Made by a program: the position numbers and the translations under genes
Assembly (NCBI RefSeq): GCF_000013445.1
Contig: NC_007796.1
Span: forward strand, 3,446,936-3,510,935
Length of the DNA: 64,000 nt
DNA from: Methanospirillum hungatei JF-1
GTDB lineage: Archaea > Halobacteriota > Methanomicrobia > Methanomicrobiales > Methanospirillaceae
Direction: 5' to 3'
Shown here: positions 43,797 through 62,291 of the stretch, in pieces
How positions within the stretch are numbered: position 1 is the first letter of the stretch
Layout of the letters: each line of letters opens with the position of its first letter
Notes under the pieces: generated by a model
Databases searched by the model: none
The model's input: the letters and a program-made list of their open reading frames with translations, nothing else
What the model was told of the DNA's origin: nothing

Positions 43797-45494
43797 ATGC
43801 AGGCTCATCATGTCCTATTTATCTTTCTTATCCTGCTTCTCCTGTTCTGCGGTTGTATTACAGATACAAATGTAACCGCTCCAGATACAGAATCAGGCAC
43901 ACCGGATACCCTTGCAACTCTTCAGAGTTTACTGGAATCAGATCCTGAAAACCCTGATCTCTGGTATGCAATGGCTGAGATACTAAAAGAACAAGGTGAT
44001 AACGAAGGGGCAATACATGCAATCACCAGAGCCGCTGAATTCAGCCCTGGAAACAGCACAATCCTGCTTGCAAAAGCGCACCTCCACATAACGAAAGGAG
44101 AGAGAGATCAGGCAAACCGTGCCATCCTGAAAGTCCTTGATATCCTTCCCGGGAACAAAACCGCTTTAGACCTTTTATCATCCTTGCGAATGAACACAAC
44201 AACTCCCCTGAACTATATCCTGGTCGAACATGATCTCCTGATCGAACCAAATAATACTTGGTCAGCCTTTAATAAAGGGCGCCTGCTTTTTGAAGAGGGG
44301 AAACACCGTGAGGCACTTGCCTGGTTCATCAAAGCTACCACCTATGATCAGAAGAACGCACCTGCCTGGTACTTCACCGGAACAACATATACCGAACTGG
44401 GAAATTATGCGCAGGCAATCGATGCTTTGCAATCGGCACTGACACTTGATCCCTCAAATGCCGGTGCCTATTATGAGATGGGCAGGGCGTATGAAAAACT
44501 GGGAAACCGCACCGCAGCCAGGAATTATTATGAAACTGCGATAAAATTAAATCCGGATAATGTATGGACACGATTTGTTTATGGAAAAAACCTGGCCATC
44601 TCTGGTGACTACGAATCTGCAATAAAGGAGCTGAAAACAAGTCTTAAAGGATCATCATGTCAGGCATCAGCCTGGTATGAACTCGCCAATGCATATTACC
44701 AGACCGGACAGTATGACCAGGCTCTTGAGGCTATCAACTCTGCACTCACCATTGACCCATATACAAAAGAATACCGGGCTTTGTACCTCTCTATACGGGC
44801 AGCACAGGATCCCGCCTCCTGGTCACTGCAAAATGTAACAAAAAGAGCTGTTGATGCACCTGAAAATGCATCGGTTTGGTTCTATCAGGGCGCGATTGCA
44901 TATCATGACGGGAGGTATGCAGATGCACTCACGTACCTCACCTCTGCGGTCAGTCTGGATCCGATGAATCCGGAGGCATGGTACTACCGGGGAGTGACCC
45001 AGTATGAACTTGGCAGGTATCAGGATGCATTATGCAGCTTTGATAAAACGATACTCCTGGATCCCGGAAATGCATGGGCATATTACTACCGGGGTGATAT
45101 CCTGCAGAAAGGGGGACAGTGTGAATACGCTATTGCCTATCTGAATAAGGGAATACAACTGGATCCTACTATTCCCTGGACATATTATGTGAAAGGGAAC
45201 TGTTACCTGAACCAGAGCAGATATCAACTTGCTGCAGATGAATTTGACAGATCAATTGACCAGTTCCCCTGTAACCGCTGGGCATGGTTCTTTGGAGGGC
45301 AGAGTTATTACGGACTCGGAAAATTTTCCATCGCCTATGATTACTTTACAAAAGCCCTGTCATTTGATCCTGAAAATGAGGAGTTCAGAAGGTGGAAGGC
45401 ACGGGCAGCTGCAGAGTCATCGTATCCGGATGAGGCAATCTATCACTACAACCAGACCCTCCCGTTCTCAACCGGTGCCTGTGGCATCATGTAA
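43797..45494 (+). CDS. TPR-repeat lipoprotein
   Basis: The 565-residue protein begins with a lipoprotein signal (about 1-22, LLFCGC lipobox with acylated Cys at about 20) and then carries many 34-residue TPR units, for example AWYFTGTTYTELGNYAQAID, AYYEMGRAYEKLGNRTAARN and AWYYRGVTQYELGRYQDAL. TPRs bind protein partners. Being anchored outside the membrane, it may scaffold an envelope complex. It lies just downstream of the two repeat-protein genes and is convergent with a membrane glycosyltransferase. A cell-surface assembly or glycosylation role is suggested by that position. Confidence 0.88.
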   Translation: MQAHHVLFIFLILLLLFCGCITDTNVTAPDTESGTPDTLATLQSLLESDPENPDLWYAMAEILKEQGDNEGAIHAITRAAEFSPGNSTILLAKAHLHITKGERDQANRAILKVLDILPGNKTALDLLSSLRMNTTTPLNYILVEHDLLIEPNNTWSAFNKGRLLFEEGKHREALAWFIKATTYDQKNAPAWYFTGTTYTELGNYAQAIDALQSALTLDPSNAGAYYEMGRAYEKLGNRTAARNYYETAIKLNPDNVWTRFVYGKNLAISGDYESAIKELKTSLKGSSCQASAWYELANAYYQTGQYDQALEAINSALTIDPYTKEYRALYLSIRAAQDPASWSLQNVTKRAVDAPENASVWFYQGAIAYHDGRYADALTYLTSAVSLDPMNPEAWYYRGVTQYELGRYQDALCSFDKTILLDPGNAWAYYYRGDILQKGGQCEYAIAYLNKGIQLDPTIPWTYYVKGNCYLNQSRYQLAADEFDRSIDQFPCNRWAWFFGGQSYYGLGKFSIAYDYFTKALSFDPENEEFRRWKARAAAESSYPDEAIYHYNQTLPFSTGACGIM

Positions 45495-45505
45495 CCTTTT
45501 TTTTA
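45495..45505 (+). terminator. Oligo-T terminator after TPR gene
   Basis: A run of eight T lies directly after the TAA of the TPR gene, in the 8-bp gap before the convergent glycosyltransferase gene ends. It is the likely termination site of the plus-strand transcript. Confidence 0.5.
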
Positions 45506-48049
45506 GAGAGACGAATCTATCACAGGGATCTGTGCGCCGGTCCTGAGTACTCTGAATACCTTCACCTGGGTAACTCCGGAACCACCATTCAGGGAGAGTG
45601 TTCCTGGTGTAGTATCGATATTTTTCGAATACTCCCTCTCTCCTGAGCCGATAGTGACCACATAATAGTCACCTTCCGGAAGACTCTTTTCTGCAGTTAT
45701 GATAATCCGGTTTACCAGGGGATCATATCTGACGATAAGACCAGGCTCTCCAGGTGCGGAGATCTTGCTTGCAGGCCTGTCTGGTTGGAACGTAGGACCA
45801 GCGGTGATCTCCTGCGTTAAAGTAGGTTTAGGAAGTATGACCGGTGGTGAGGTTGAGTACGGACCGGGTATTGCTTCATAATTGAGAAGCCTCACATCCC
45901 TTCCGGACTGATAATCTTTCAGCGGTTTCATCACCTGGTTTAATCCTGGGATCTTTGTAATCGTGAAATGGTCTGTCACCGGCTTATATTCTAGTACACC
46001 AAAGAGAACCAAGGCAAAAAGGATGAGGAGAACGGTAAGCCCCACCGAGAATGCAATCTGCGTTCCGGTGGCTTTTCGCGCGCCCCGGTCAACCTCCGGA
46101 GATTTCACCTCTATCCACTTGATCGGTTTTGAAAACCGCTCAGGGTGTTCTATCAATAACTGCTCGTGAACAATCTCAGTGCCATGGCTGGTCTTCTCCC
46201 ATTTATAGGGCTTAAAGATAAGCTGCAGGGTTCCCTTCCATGCGCCGATACTCATGAGTATCCAGTATATCGGTGAAAAGAACGCATACAGAAGAAGATC
46301 CCGTTGTTTCTCCTTCCATGTTGCAACCACCATCATGGTGAGGAAGAAGAGATTACCAATCAGCAGGTTAAAGACTGCAATCGCCGCAAATGGCCAGAAG
46401 TCAAACCAGCTGGAGAAATATTCCGGTATGATAAACCCTGCCGCAAAGACCAGCCAGAGGAAGAGGTTCATCAGGGGGAGGTAAAAGTTGCCCCCAAAGC
46501 CGGTCTGAAAGATAAAAAAATTCTTGATTCCGATATCTTTCAGGACTTTTATCGGGTGTCGCATCGTCACAAACCAGGTGATCACAAACCCTTTCACCCA
46601 TCTTGAGCGCTGCCGGATCCATGAGGGGACCCTTGTGACCGCCTCTTCATAGGTATGTGAATTCAGCACTGCTGTGTGCAACTTTTTACGCGCGATCCGC
46701 ATACCAAGGTCAGCATCTTCAGTTACGTTGTAGGGATCCCATGCACCCAGCTCACGGAGGGTCTTCATCCTGAAGTGGTTGCTTGTTCCACCAAGAGGGA
46801 TAGGCGCATCAATTTTATCCAGGCCCTGGATGTAAAAATCATAGTAATAGGAATATTCTATTGAAAACCACCGGGTCAGCATATTCTTCCGTGGGTTGTA
46901 GAAATTCAAAAGGCACTGGACACAGGCGTATTTTGGACCAAGACGCTGGAATGCTATGACGACCTTTTTTAGCTGATCCCGGTCAGGGAGATCCTCCGCA
47001 TCGTAAATGACGACAAACTCGCCACGTGAGCGTTTCAGCCCATAATTGCAGGCCCGGGGTTTGGTAGTGATATCTGCCTTTGGGATGACAACCGGATGAA
47101 AGATACTTAAGAATGCGTGATATTCGGGCTCTGACATCGGGGAGATGATCTCTTCCACATTTCCAAAGAGTCCTAATTTTCGCGCCTTTTCAATCGTCTC
47201 CGTATCTTCCTCTTCCATCAGGATTTTTACATCGAGCTTATCACGAGGATAATTGATATTGGCAATATTCTGAAGGATATGGGGGAGCATCTCCTGCTCA
47301 TGGAAGAGTGGAACAAGGACGGTATAAATGGGGAGATCCTCATCTTTGAGGTTTTGAATATCCTCATCAGAGATGTGAATGACATTCTTCTCTCCCATCA
47401 TCCCCTGCATAGAGACATAGAATTTCACCGGGTTCATCACGAAATACGTGATATTAACGATAGTAAAGAGGACAAAAAGCCAGAAATAGGGATTTATTGC
47501 AATGAGAAGGAGAAGAAGGATAGTACCAATGATAATTACCGCTTTCTGCCAGGGTACAAGGATACGGAACGCCGACTCATCAGGCTGACGATCCACCAGT
47601 TCACTGAGCGCACTATATGCGTGGGGACCCTTATAACTCGTATCAGTGATTGTAAGGATGGCATCGAGTGGCGTTACTACTTTTTCAATTTTTTTTCCGA
47701 ATATCTCTTCGAGCCGGGTGAATAAGGGAGTGTCCAGGGGATTTGCCGTTGCTACCTTCAGGTAGGTCGGTTTGGATTCAAGAAGAGCTATAAGCGTCTC
47801 CTCACCGACTGCATATGGAAGAACAGAGCCGATCCGTGGATTTGCAAAAAGAGTATCGCGCTCCATGAAAGCCAGCCCCAGCCGGTCAGCAAGATATGCA
47901 TAGAAATCATCCGGAGCCTGAATCCTGAATTTTTTTATTGCAAGTATGAAAGTATCAAGAGTGATGGATGGATCTTCAAGCAGGACTGTATTGGGAACAT
48001 CCATCTGCTGTAAGGTAGTGATTAACTCTTCCTTGGTAAGGTCGCTCAT
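45503..48049 (-). CDS. Membrane family 2 glycosyltransferase with MshEN-type N-domain
   Basis: The 848-residue protein has an N-terminal region (about 1-150) like the MshEN/GspE_N domain (TYLKVATANPLDTPLFTRLE), two hydrophobic segments (about 165-210), a GT2 domain (about 235-470) with VIYDAEDLPDRD and the processive motif QRSRWVKG, then several membrane segments (about 515-620 and 690-710) and an extracytoplasmic C-domain. The plan resembles phage N4 receptor protein NfrB and cellulose-type synthases, so it probably extends and exports a polysaccharide. The MshEN part could bind cyclic di-GMP in bacteria; here it is only a fold match. Genes for a receiver and a kinase follow upstream. Confidence 0.88.
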   Translation of the reverse strand: MSDLTKEELITTLQQMDVPNTVLLEDPSITLDTFILAIKKFRIQAPDDFYAYLADRLGLAFMERDTLFANPRIGSVLPYAVGEETLIALLESKPTYLKVATANPLDTPLFTRLEEIFGKKIEKVVTPLDAILTITDTSYKGPHAYSALSELVDRQPDESAFRILVPWQKAVIIIGTILLLLLIAINPYFWLFVLFTIVNITYFVMNPVKFYVSMQGMMGEKNVIHISDEDIQNLKDEDLPIYTVLVPLFHEQEMLPHILQNIANINYPRDKLDVKILMEEEDTETIEKARKLGLFGNVEEIISPMSEPEYHAFLSIFHPVVIPKADITTKPRACNYGLKRSRGEFVVIYDAEDLPDRDQLKKVVIAFQRLGPKYACVQCLLNFYNPRKNMLTRWFSIEYSYYYDFYIQGLDKIDAPIPLGGTSNHFRMKTLRELGAWDPYNVTEDADLGMRIARKKLHTAVLNSHTYEEAVTRVPSWIRQRSRWVKGFVITWFVTMRHPIKVLKDIGIKNFFIFQTGFGGNFYLPLMNLFLWLVFAAGFIIPEYFSSWFDFWPFAAIAVFNLLIGNLFFLTMMVVATWKEKQRDLLLYAFFSPIYWILMSIGAWKGTLQLIFKPYKWEKTSHGTEIVHEQLLIEHPERFSKPIKWIEVKSPEVDRGARKATGTQIAFSVGLTVLLILFALVLFGVLEYKPVTDHFTITKIPGLNQVMKPLKDYQSGRDVRLLNYEAIPGPYSTSPPVILPKPTLTQEITAGPTFQPDRPASKISAPGEPGLIVRYDPLVNRIIITAEKSLPEGDYYVVTIGSGEREYSKNIDTTPGTLSLNGGSGVTQVKVFRVLRTGAQIPVIDSSL

Positions 48050-48058
48050 GATGGCACT

Positions 48059-48490
48059 TTATCTGATTGAGAGAAGGCGTTCTTCTAAGAATTCTGCCAC
48101 TTTGTCGCCATCGACAATTTGATCCTTCTCCTGCTCGTCCAGTTTTTCCTTTATCTTTTCCAGAAGATCTCTCGGGTTAACCGGTTTCATAATATATGCA
48201 TCAGCCCCGGCATTCAGTGAGAATACAGAGTTCTCAAGGCTTGCATATCCGGTGACCATGATCTTCTTCATTCCCGGCCGGAGTTTATGGGCTTTTTCAA
48301 GAAGTTCAGTCCCTTCCATATCAGGAAGTTTTATGTCAAAGAGTGCCAGGTTAAAAAACTCATTCTCTATCTTTGCAAGACCTTCCCCTGCCGTCGCAGC
48401 AATTTCAACTTCATACCCTTCAAATTCAAGGATTTGCTTTGTACTGTCAAGGATGGCTGTATCATCGTCTACAATAAGTATTCTCTTCAT
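48059..48490 (-). CDS. Response regulator, single receiver domain plus tail
   Basis: The 143-residue protein has the receiver core: LIVDDDTAI at the N-terminus, the phospho-acceptor D52 in LFDIKLPDMEG, the Thr of MVTGYAS, and the switch Lys in IMKPVNP. A short acidic helical tail follows. It ends 9 bp before the glycosyltransferase start, and the gene after it upstream is a kinase, so it likely relays a signal to the glycosyltransferase. Confidence 0.9.
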   Translation of the reverse strand: MKRILIVDDDTAILDSTKQILEFEGYEVEIAATAGEGLAKIENEFFNLALFDIKLPDMEGTELLEKAHKLRPGMKKIMVTGYASLENSVFSLNAGADAYIMKPVNPRDLLEKIKEKLDEQEKDQIVDGDKVAEFLEERLLSIR

Positions 48491-48510
48491 GTGAACCTCC
48501 CATAATACCC

Positions 48511-49686
48511 CTATGATGCCGGAAGAGAGACTTCAAATGTAGTCCCTGCAGGTGATGTTTCCACAAGGGTAATTTTTCCTCCATGTGCTTCAATCAATCG
48601 CTTGGTCACCGATAATCCAAGGCCAGTCCCTTTCGGTTTTGTGGTAAATAAGGGATCAAATATCCGGCTCTGCGCTTCTGCGGAGATCCCTGGCCCGGTA
48701 TCACGAATCGAGATAATGATATCGTCTTCGGCAATGTGCGAGGTAAGGGTAAGCGTCCCTCCGGTATCCATTGCCTGGATGGCATTGATCATCAGATTTT
48801 CCATAACCCTGGAGAGAAGAACCGGATCTACCAATACTATCATACCGGATTGTATCTCGATTTTTACCAGAACTGAAGGAGGAGGAGATATCTTCAGGAT
48901 CAGGTCCTCAATGAATGTTTTCAGATTAATGCGTGATTTTTCCGGGTTTACCTCACGGGCATAGTCCTGAAGATCAGAAATAATTTTATTAAGATATTGA
49001 ATTTCAGTACCAATCCTATCGAAGATTTCAGGAATTCCATTCCGATGAAGTATTTCTAGCTCTTCTTTGCTCATCTTCTGCATTCTCATCTCCAGCAGAT
49101 ACTGCATATTGGTTATAACCTGGAGAGGGTTTCTCATATCATGACCGATCATCGTCGCAAGTTCACCGATTACCGCAAACCTCTGGGCGACCTGTAACTG
49201 CCTTGTCCGCTCTTCGACAAGTTCTTCGAGATGACGGGTATAGAGTTCAAGCCGGTTTCGCGTTCTGAATAATTCAACAGACTGGGCGATCTTCTGCGCC
49301 TGCTCATTAAAAATGATACAGACATCATGTTCTGCAGGTGAATTCGGAACAGGATTTTGCGAAAACGTTTCCAGGATCTCACGATCACGGTCCGTGATGT
49401 TAAAGAGAAGAAAGGGTTTTTTCTGATCAAACTGTTGTAATTTCAAATGCAGGGTGATGGCATCCATGTCATCAAGATCATAATCTGAAAGAATTACATC
49501 ATAGGGAGTATTGCGCACAAGATCCTGGGCCATAGCCCCAGAAGTACACACGGTGACGTTCAGGAGCCCGGGGCGTTCAAGATATGTTTTGGAGAGCTCA
49601 CCCAGAGGTTTGGAACTTATTACAAAGAGGACCTGAAACTTTTCTCCGGTGGTGATTGGTAACGGAAAACCAAGTTCAGGGTCCAT
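48511..49686 (-). CDS. Receiver-histidine kinase hybrid
   Basis: The 391-residue protein has a receiver-like N-domain (about 15-130, phospho-acceptor in VILSDYDLDDMD), a helical coil, and a kinase core. The His is in MIGHDMRNPLQVI, the N box reads NLMINAIQAM, and the G boxes are DTGPGIS and GTGLGLSVT. It has no membrane segment. It likely phosphorylates the adjacent response regulator, which begins 20 bp downstream. No ligand domain is visible, so the signal may come through its own receiver domain. Confidence 0.9.
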   Translation of the reverse strand: MDPELGFPLPITTGEKFQVLFVISSKPLGELSKTYLERPGLLNVTVCTSGAMAQDLVRNTPYDVILSDYDLDDMDAITLHLKLQQFDQKKPFLLFNITDRDREILETFSQNPVPNSPAEHDVCIIFNEQAQKIAQSVELFRTRNRLELYTRHLEELVEERTRQLQVAQRFAVIGELATMIGHDMRNPLQVITNMQYLLEMRMQKMSKEELEILHRNGIPEIFDRIGTEIQYLNKIISDLQDYAREVNPEKSRINLKTFIEDLILKISPPPSVLVKIEIQSGMIVLVDPVLLSRVMENLMINAIQAMDTGGTLTLTSHIAEDDIIISIRDTGPGISAEAQSRIFDPLFTTKPKGTGLGLSVTKRLIEAHGGKITLVETSPAGTTFEVSLPAS

Positions 49687-49746
49687 GTTCTTCTCCTAGT
49701 GTGATACAAGAATTATTATCGGAGGGCATGGATAATAATTCAGAGT

Positions 49747-50850
49747 ATGGTACATTCTGCATTCCAGGAATTATTTCATCCGATTCATGCAGAAAAAAAC
49801 CATACTTACTTGTATTCAGGTAGAGTATTCATTCTCTTATTTCTTCTTATCTGGATCCCCGGTTGTTCAGGTGATATGATCCATCTTTGCATTCCAAAAG
49901 AAGGAACACTCTGGAATGGTGCATTTTCCCCAGTGAAATATCATCTGCATGAGATGGATATAACAAATGAGAGCATTCGTTCATATGTAAATAGTTCGGG
50001 GAAAAACCTTGGGGTTATTGCATTTTCTCATGAGTGGAGCATAAACAGAAGCTTCCCGATTGAAAAGGTGCAGATGATTCATGCAAATGGAGCAATCCCT
50101 TATATCAGACTGATGCTTCGCTCTGATAATAATCAATACCGACCCGAATCACTCTTTACTCTGAAACGGATTTTCAACGGGATATATGACAGAGACCTTA
50201 TCGAATTTGCCCGTACAGCAAAGAGAATGAATTTTCCAATAGTAATTGAGTATGGAACTGAGGTGAATGGCTGGTGGTTTTCATGGAACGGATACTGGAC
50301 CGGAAAGGAGAAAGGTGCAGAATTATTCCGTTCAGTGTACCGCCATATCATCACCCTTATGCGTGAAGAGGGGGCAGATAATCTTATCTGGGTATACCAT
50401 ATTAACTGGCATTCAAACCCGGAAGAAGACTGGAATACCCCGGAGGCCTATTATCCCGGAGATGAGTATATTGATTTGATTGGTGTCTCCGCGTATGGTG
50501 CCTTATCTCCGAATGAAGACAATATACTCCCGTTTTCACGGATGATGGATGAAGGATATGCAGCAGCACAAAATCTTTCAGTAAATAAGTCAGTGCTTAT
50601 TTCTGAAATGGGAACTGATCTTCGAAATCCACATAAACCTGCCAGTATTTGGATTGATGAGGCATTTTCAGCAATAATCAATGAACAGAGATGGCCAGGT
50701 GTTATCGGATTTGTCTGGTGGAATGCAGGGTGGCCGAATGATAATAATCCTGTAAATAATACCACAATGCGAATTGAAGATGACAGAGAGGTACAGAAGA
50801 TTCTTCAGAGACACCTTTCCTCTGATCAGGTGCTGAGTGCATACTGCTGA
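49747..50850 (+). CDS. Secreted GH26-like glycoside hydrolase
   Basis: The 367-residue protein has a leader with a hydrophobic core (about 27-40) and an IPGC lipobox-like motif, so it is probably exported and may be lipid-anchored. The catalytic domain has the acid Glu in IEYGTEVNGWWFSW and the nucleophile Glu in VLISEMGTD, the clan GH-A/GH26 pattern of beta-mannanases. In a methanogen it is more likely to trim or process a self-made polysaccharide than to feed on one. It sits next to the glycosyltransferase and signalling genes. Confidence 0.85.
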   Translation: MVHSAFQELFHPIHAEKNHTYLYSGRVFILLFLLIWIPGCSGDMIHLCIPKEGTLWNGAFSPVKYHLHEMDITNESIRSYVNSSGKNLGVIAFSHEWSINRSFPIEKVQMIHANGAIPYIRLMLRSDNNQYRPESLFTLKRIFNGIYDRDLIEFARTAKRMNFPIVIEYGTEVNGWWFSWNGYWTGKEKGAELFRSVYRHIITLMREEGADNLIWVYHINWHSNPEEDWNTPEAYYPGDEYIDLIGVSAYGALSPNEDNILPFSRMMDEGYAAAQNLSVNKSVLISEMGTDLRNPHKPASIWIDEAFSAIINEQRWPGVIGFVWWNAGWPNDNNPVNNTTMRIEDDREVQKILQRHLSSDQVLSAYC

Positions 50851-50909
50851 TCATGATGAGAAATGAGTGCCAGTATGGGATACCATTCTATAAAACGGTC
50901 TTGCTGTAC

Positions 50910-51031
<122 letters not shown>

Positions 51032-51104
51032 AAACTGAACACCGGTATGACCCGGTTAAGCCTCGTGCTTTTAAATCAGTTACAATAGAATTTTCTCGTT
51101 GAAC

Positions 51105-51226
<122 letters not shown>

Positions 51227-51228
51227 AT

Positions 51229-51299
51229 AGCCAAACTCCGGGTTCGAACCGGAATTGAGTTGACCTGCTGTCAACCGCGTGACTGCTCAGCCACTTGGC
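51229..51299 (-). tRNA. tRNA-Cys-like gene with odd features, operon 1
   Basis: This 71-nt gene folds with acceptor GCCAAGT against GTTTGGC, anticodon stem GTTGA against TCAAC, and a T arm TCCGG-TTCGAAC-CCGGA. The anticodon loop is CAGCAGG, giving GCA (Cys), but position 33, universally U, is A. The D stem is imperfect and only one base joins it to the acceptor stem. It lies between 23S and 5S, where Methanomicrobia often keep tRNA-Cys. It may be a degraded copy or a tRNA of an unusual type. Confidence 0.7.
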
Positions 51300-51379
51300 C
51301 TGGCTTGGATGTGTGGAAGATGCGAGATATAATTACACCAGCGTTTAAGGATTTCGTCTGGGTTTGAGAAACATGAATT

Positions 51380-54285
<2,906 letters not shown>

Positions 54286-54448
54286 AGAACGTCTTTTTGT
54301 AGTTTCTTCAAACCCATGTAACGTCCAGAAACGCCTAGTGATTTTCTCTACGCATCTCCTCTACACAGCGTATCATCGCCCCGATTTCACGGGGTCTCAA
54401 GCCCTTCCCCGGTTCTGTCGCCAGACCGGGTGCATCGAAAAATACCAG

Positions 54449-54521
54449 TGGACCCGTGGGGATTTGAACCCCAGGCCTCGGCGTTGCAAACGCCGCGCTC
54501 TTCCAGCTGAGCTACGAGCCC
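54449..54521 (-). tRNA. tRNA-Ala (TGC), 16S-23S spacer, operon 1
   Basis: This 73-nt gene has acceptor GGGCTCG pairing with CGGGTCC, D arm GCTC...GAGC, anticodon stem CGGCG/CGCCG with loop TTTGCAA (anticodon TGC), and T arm TGGGG-TTCAAAT-CCCCA. Spacer tRNA-Ala is the archaeal norm. No intron. Confidence 0.96.
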
Positions 54522-54557
54522 TCTGATTCCATTCCGGAACACTGATAACTCTATGGT

Positions 54558-54580
54558 CTGTCTCCATCTGCCACAACTTT
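54558..54580 (-). other. 16S processing stem, 3' half, operon 1
   Basis: The 23 nt at 54558-54580 (CTGTCTCCATCTGCCACAAC in its first 20) are complementary to the 16S leader at 56085-56107 with three mismatches, forming a long helix around 16S. Such helices with bulges are cut by the archaeal splicing endonuclease. The other operon has the same pair at 60642-60664 and 62169-62191. Confidence 0.7.
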
Positions 54581-54589
54581 CATTTCGTT

Positions 54590-56055
<1,466 letters not shown>

Positions 56056-56084
56056 TTCTAAATTTCTCGCACACTGTATCTCTT

Positions 56085-56107
56085 AAAGTATTGGCAGATG
56101 CAGACAG
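56085..56107 (-). other. 16S processing stem, 5' half, operon 1
   Basis: The leader partner of 54558-54580. It begins about 30 nt upstream of 16S and pairs over 23 bp with three mismatches. Confidence 0.7.
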
Positions 56108-56207
56108 ATATCCACATTACCAGTATTCCTATGTCAGAACCGATACTGCACCACAGTGCATTCGTCGGGTCTCCATTAAAACGGCCTCTTACGTTGCTCG
56201 CTGAAGG

Positions 56208-56216
56208 TTATATACT
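56208..56216 (-). promoter_or_regulatory. rRNA operon 1 promoter (TATA box)
   Basis: Read leftward, CGAAAGTATATAACC contains BRE-like CGAAA and TATA box AGTATATAA, about 155 bp from 16S. It is followed by a leader conserved with operon 2 up to about position 56290, beyond which the two copies diverge. Confidence 0.65.
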
Positions 56217-56487
56217 TTCGTATTGCCCTTCCCGAACAATCATTCCCCGGCCGCCGGCTCCTGATGTTTCAGGAAGCGTGTGGGATACAATAGTTGATCG
56301 AATTCACATATATAGATAACGAGGTTCTGAAGGAAAATTTCTGTCACTTCATCACATTCACTCTATCTGCGTTACATCGGTCAATATTTTCCAACTCGGT
56401 TTTATGAAGATATTTTTTCGGAATTATACTTCCGATGCAGGAGCCGGGAGGATCTCCGGAGGTCTCTATTCTCTCTAGAGCGCAGAT

Positions 56488-57102
56488 TCAGATCATACCT
56501 GATCCGGTCGCATGCTGAATCGCCGCATACGTGGCTGGATTGGGCTCAATATATACCTCGCCAAAAAACGTATCCTGGGAAATCTCCAGGTATCCTTCAT
56601 GCATAAGGAAGAGCAGCGGGATAAATACATGAACGACCGGCCATTTCAGACGGTTTGCAATCTCCGATAAAGTGACTTTCCTGCCCTGAGACACACAGTC
56701 CACACAGCAGGTTAATACTTCCATGGCATTCTCCTGGTACGCTTCCTCATGGGCGAGTGAGACGACTTCTTCAGTATACACGAGCCCATCATAACTCCAG
56801 ACTTCGCGTTGTCGCCTTCGCTCTTCTTTTTCTGCATTCCGAAGAAGGTTGATGAGATCGTAAAGGGTAATCGGCTGTTTGCACATACTCTTTCGTTCCA
56901 GCCGGCGCGTGATCTCATGTTCAAGCAGCTGGACTGGATTGTGAATCCGTGACAGAACATCATCGTCCGGACTCTCAGGGATATCCCCCCCGTCATCTTC
57001 TTCCTCAAATCCCCAGGAGCGATCTTTCAGATAATCGGATTTGATCCGCAGAAGAGTTGCGGCATACAGAAGAGTTCTCGCTGAAAGGCGGAGATCAAGC
57101 AT
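56488..57102 (-). CDS. scpA: ScpA-like segregation and condensation protein, N-terminally shortened
   Basis: The 204-residue protein matches the middle and C-terminal parts of ScpA. LDLRLSARTLLYAATLLRIK corresponds to the helix that follows the SMC-binding N-domain, and VTLSEIANRLKWPVVHVFIP is the C-terminal winged helix that contacts the other condensin arm. Codons upstream (VSDYKYLSS) still resemble ScpA and extend to the 5S gene of operon 2, but no start codon occurs there, so ATG at 57102 is the only choice. A TATAAATA stretch lies 20 bp upstream. The usual N-terminal domain of about 40-60 residues is absent, apparently lost where the rRNA operon joins. Confidence 0.75.
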   Translation of the reverse strand: MLDLRLSARTLLYAATLLRIKSDYLKDRSWGFEEEDDGGDIPESPDDDVLSRIHNPVQLLEHEITRRLERKSMCKQPITLYDLINLLRNAEKEERRRQREVWSYDGLVYTEEVVSLAHEEAYQENAMEVLTCCVDCVSQGRKVTLSEIANRLKWPVVHVFIPLLFLMHEGYLEISQDTFFGEVYIEPNPATYAAIQHATGSGMI

Positions 57103-57188
57103 AAACCGCGATGATAAATATTTATAATCAGATACAGAATAGAAACAGTAATTCAGAATGATTCGTACAAAAGAGTCTCTCGTTGAAC

Positions 57189-57310
<122 letters not shown>

Positions 57311-57312
57311 AG

Positions 57313-57383
57313 AGCCAAATTCCGGGTTCGAACCGGAATGGAGTTGACCTGTTGTCAACCGCGTGACTGCTCAGCCACTTGGC
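57313..57383 (-). tRNA. tRNA-Cys-like gene, anticodon ACA, operon 2
   Basis: The gene is 71 nt with the same frame as the operon 1 copy, but the anticodon loop is CAACAGG, giving ACA in place of GCA, and U33 is again A. Acceptor pairing is better here (T7 with A). ACA would read Val, but A34 is very rare in archaea, so this is probably a mutated, non-functional copy of tRNA-Cys. Confidence 0.65.
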
Positions 57384-57463
57384 CTGGCTTGGATGTGTGG
57401 AAGATGCGAGAGATAATTTCACCAGCGTTTAAGGATTTCGTCTGGGTTTGAGAAACATGAATT

Positions 57464-60369
<2,906 letters not shown>

Positions 60370-60532
60370 AGAACGTCTTTTTGTAGTTTCTTCAAACCCA
60401 TGTAACGTCCAGAAACGCCTAGTGATTTTCTCTACGCATCTCCTCTACACAGCGTATCATCGCCCCGATTTCACGGGGTCTCAAGCCCTTCCCCGGTTCT
60501 GTCGCCAGACCGGGTGCATCGAAAAATACCAG

Positions 60533-60605
60533 TGGACCCGTGGGGATTTGAACCCCAGGCCTCGGCGTTGCAAACGCCGCGCTCTTCCAGCTGAGCTACG
60601 AGCCC
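60533..60605 (-). tRNA. tRNA-Ala (TGC), 16S-23S spacer, operon 2
   Basis: This 73-nt gene is the same as the operon 1 copy at 54449-54521, with anticodon TGC. Stems and loops are identical. Confidence 0.96.
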
Positions 60606-60673
60606 TCTGATTCCATTCCGGAACACTGATAACTCTATGGTCTGTCTCCATCTGCCACAACTTTCATTTCGTT

Positions 60674-62139
<1,466 letters not shown>

Positions 62140-62291
62140 TTCTATTTTTCTCGCACACTGTATCTCTTAAAGTATTGGCAGATGCAGACAGATATCCACA
62201 TTACCAGTATTCCTATGTCAGAACCGATACTGCACCACAGTGCATTCGTCGGGTCTCCATTAAAACGGCCTCTTACGTTGCTCGCTGAAGG

